Origin: Pseudomonadota bacterium
GTDB lineage: Bacteria; Pseudomonadota; Alphaproteobacteria; Reyranellales; Reyranellaceae
Direction: 5' to 3'
Assembly (NCBI GenBank): GCA_023436825.1
Contig: JAEZHS010000203.1
Span: 1 to 7,417, forward strand
DNA length: 7,417 nt
In this document: positions 5,804-7,417 of the stretch, piece by piece
Position numbering within the stretch: position 1 is the stretch's first letter
Layout of the letters: each line of letters opens with the position of its first letter
The notes under the pieces: model-generated
Database searches by the model: none
What the model was told of the DNA's origin: nothing
Seen by the model: only the letters and a program-made list of their open reading frames with translations
Program-made: the position numbers and the translations under genes

Positions 5804-5913
5804 ACCACCATTCCCACATAGGTTATCGTGGCAGCGGTGAGCTTGCTGAATGTGTGTTCTTCGCGGGGCCTGAATGTTACCCCGTTGCAGGTGCCGATAA
5901 CGTGGACGGTCAA
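5788..5913 (-). other. Possible small or fragmentary coding stretch
   Basis: Between the two membrane-protein genes (5804-5995) no solid gene is visible. One frame reads plausibly: after TTG 5913-5911 it gives TVHVIGTCNGVTF, then REEHTFSKLTAATITYVGMV and WARF before TGA at 5790-5788, overlapping the next ATG by 16 bases. It has no ribosome site and no recognised family. It could be the tail of a decayed gene or chance. Confidence 0.2.
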
Positions 5914-5995
5914 GTCGATTGCAGACTGGCACCGTGATCTGCGGGCGGTGGCGCATTGAGGCTCGCGCGATAGATTGTCGGGGCTCCCAATTCGT

Positions 5996-6709
5996 TCAGT
6001 CCTCGCCCGACCAGTCGACGCGATACCGGACTTCCCAAGCATCCGCCGAAGTAGTGCGCCGCGCCTGCTGATCGCCCGGCCGGGCGATATAATTGGCTCT
6101 TCGCCAATCGGTGAAAGTTCTGGTGTGGGTGGGGGTGAGGCCGAGGGACAACTCGAACAGAACATCCGTCTTGTCGGGCAGGCGCAGCACCAGCATGCGA
6201 TTCCAGGTACGATAGTAGAGTTCCACGCTTCCGCTCAGCACCTCGGACCCGCCATCACGCCGAACCCCCGACAACAGCGCGGGCATCGTATTCTTGCCAG
6301 TCTGCAGTTCGACGACATCACTGGGGCGTGACGCCTCGACGCCTGATGGAAGGCGGATCTCGAACACCAGCCGCGGCGCGGGGCCGTTGGCGTTGACTGA
6401 CGGACGCATCAGCCAGAACATCCCGAGGCCCGTTGCCGCGAGGACGATCATGCCCACGAACACCAGACCGAGACGCGCGGCGACGGCGCCACCGCGCAGC
6501 CCGGCCCGCCGTAGGACCAGCCATGCGCCCAGCAGCAGGCCCCCGAGCCCACCTAACGGTCCGCCGACAAACACCGCGAAATATCCCGACGCGCCCTCGA
6601 ACGAGGTGATGCCGAGCAGCGACGCCAGCGCGGCCGCCGCTGCGGCGCCCAAGGCAAAGCCTAGCGCTGTACCAACGATGCCCATGACGAGCGACAACAA
6701 GTAGGTCAT
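5996..6709 (-). CDS. Three-helix membrane protein with extracytoplasmic domain, unknown function
   Basis: From ATG 6709 the product is 237 residues. Three hydrophobic segments lie at about 3-33 (rich in Gly/Ala), 43-66 and 79-101. They are followed by a soluble domain of about 135 residues that is probably periplasmic if the N-terminus is cytoplasmic. That domain starts RLVFEIRLPSGVEASRPSDV. It contains LSGSVELYYRTWNRMLVLRL and LTPTHTRTFTDWRRANYI, and it looks like a beta-rich fold. I recall similar unnamed alphaproteobacterial proteins but cannot assign a role. The frame is open upstream to 6988, but that part is Arg/Cys-rich and antiparallel to the nidogen-like gene. GGAT a few bases before ATG 6709 and the start of hydrophobic sequence support this start. 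It begins only 28 bases after the nidogen-like stop, suggesting a shared transcript. Confidence 0.72.
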   Translation of the reverse strand: MTYLLSLVMGIVGTALGFALGAAAAAALASLLGITSFEGASGYFAVFVGGPLGGLGGLLLGAWLVLRRAGLRGGAVAARLGLVFVGMIVLAATGLGMFWLMRPSVNANGPAPRLVFEIRLPSGVEASRPSDVVELQTGKNTMPALLSGVRRDGGSEVLSGSVELYYRTWNRMLVLRLPDKTDVLFELSLGLTPTHTRTFTDWRRANYIARPGDQQARRTTSADAWEVRYRVDWSGED

Positions 6710-6737
6710 GACATCCAAGCCTGAAGCAGGTCGAGCG

Positions 6738-7417
6738 TCATGGCGAGAGGGAAAGTCGGCCTGACACATAGCGCTGCGGCCCAGTCTCTCCACCCCTGAA
6801 CACGGCATTGGCGACGTTAAACACAAACACCCCGGGGATGCCCCTATTCGACGCACTCGGCAGACCGAGCATCGCGTCCTGGTTGCCCGACTGGGGGAGC
6901 TCGAAAAAATCTGTACTCTTCCCAGTGTCTGCCGAATAACCGGCACGAGCGACCAAGCCGCCGAGCCCGTCTTTTCCCTCCGAAGCATCGCCTGTTGTCC
7001 AGCCGATCGACTGATACCGGAACACGATGTCGAAATCGCCGTTGCCCAGTGAAATCAATTGCAGCTGGAAGCTGTTCGTCGGGTCCGTATGTTCACGATA
7101 ATATCCGACTTGATCCCAGGTCGCGGTGAACACTCCGTTGACGCTGTCGACGTCGTACCAAACCTGGTCGAAGAACGGAGCGGGCTTGGTCGGATCGACA
7201 CGCGTGTCAACGTCGCCCAGAATGGCGCGATGATTGGGATGCCGGTTGCCGGAGTGATCGCGGTCGGGGTCTTGGCTGACAGTGGCGAGCCGAAGGTGAC
7301 GCTGCCATTGTTGTTGAGCCACAGGCTCGTATAGTGATGGCCGAAGAAGTTGAGCCCTGCCTCGCCAAAGATCGGGGTTATGTCGATGCTGGCGGACGGG
7401 CTGTCGTCTTGGCGCGG
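6738..7417 (-). pseudogene. Nidogen-like (NIDO) domain protein, frameshifted and cut by the right edge
   Basis: From base 7417 the minus strand reads ITPIFGEAGLNFFGHHYTSL, then WLNNNGSVTFGSPL and TGIPIIAPFWA, the typical first half of a NIDO domain. In that frame the next residues (TLTRVSIRP) are wrong for the family. In the next frame the domain resumes DVDTRVDPTKPAPFFDQVWY, then DSVNGVFTATWDQVGYY, NSFQLQLISLGNGDFDIVFR, GWTTGDASEGKDGLGG and IPGVFVFNVANA, ending at TGA 6740-6738. A single missing base between 7215 and 7214 (GGGCGACG) explains this; NIDO domains normally read PFWADVDTR here. About 226 residues are visible; the N-terminus, presumably with a signal peptide, is outside. Bacterial NIDO proteins are generally extracellular and adhesion-like; the role here is unknown. 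With a single lesion, a base-calling error is as likely as true loss. Confidence 0.82.

Noticed and set aside
6710..6988. N-terminal extension of the three-helix membrane protein
   Set aside because: Its composition is Arg/Cys/Ser-rich and it lies in an off-frame of the NIDO gene; the real protein begins at ATG 6709 where hydrophobic sequence starts.
7214..7322. Open-frame start of the NIDO gene at 7322
   Set aside because: The first ~36 residues (Gln/His/Arg-rich) do not resemble NIDO; the adjacent frame does. The apparent start is a by-product of the frameshift.
1..7417. CRISPR array, insertion sequence, toxin-antitoxin pair or retron
   Set aside because: I saw no regularly spaced repeats, transposase motifs, antitoxin folds or reverse transcriptase motifs in any frame.

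Overview
The window is GC-rich DNA from what looks like an alphaproteobacterium. The evidence is the minus-strand gene order lytic transglycosylase - rlpA - D,D-carboxypeptidase - tmk, with very tight junctions, plus a DUF5681-type protein. I cannot name the genus; a Reyranella- or Bradyrhizobium-like origin is only a guess. All conclusions come from reading translations by eye; no searches were run.

Left half (1-3550, all minus strand): a cell-envelope block. Transcription runs from a MltB-family lytic murein transglycosylase (3547-2675), through the lipoprotein RlpA (2638-1541), to a PBP5/6-type D-alanyl-D-alanine carboxypeptidase (1557-268), and then to thymidylate kinase, which leaves the window at base 1. 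The genes overlap or nearly touch (36-base gap, 17-base overlap, 4-base GTGA overlap), so this is probably one operon. Three of its products trim peptidoglycan: two act on glycan strands and one on stem peptides.

Middle (3660-4380, plus strand): a divergently oriented broken gene for a small secreted cysteine-rich protein. It has a signal peptide, a TAG exactly at the expected cleavage junction, three CGxGxxC-type repeats and a one-base frameshift before the last repeat. An intact tRNA-Ser(UGA) with its own terminator follows.

Right half (4380-7417, minus strand apart from non-coding signals): an accessory-looking stretch. Reading in transcription direction from the right edge, it holds a nidogen-like (NIDO) domain protein entering from outside with a one-base frameshift, a three-helix membrane protein with an extracytoplasmic domain, a two-helix small membrane protein, a DUF5681-type protein whose 3' end looks frameshifted, and a 121-residue unknown protein coupled to it. 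A perfect 18-bp palindrome (4513-4530) and an 11-bp inverted repeat (5550-5576) lie in the non-coding parts. 

The most noteworthy points are hidden broken genes. Three separate single-base indels and one nonsense codon affect the genes to the right of 3700, while the envelope operon is clean. This means either an eroding accessory region or uncorrected base-calling errors. I found no integrase, transposase, CRISPR array or evident defence system.
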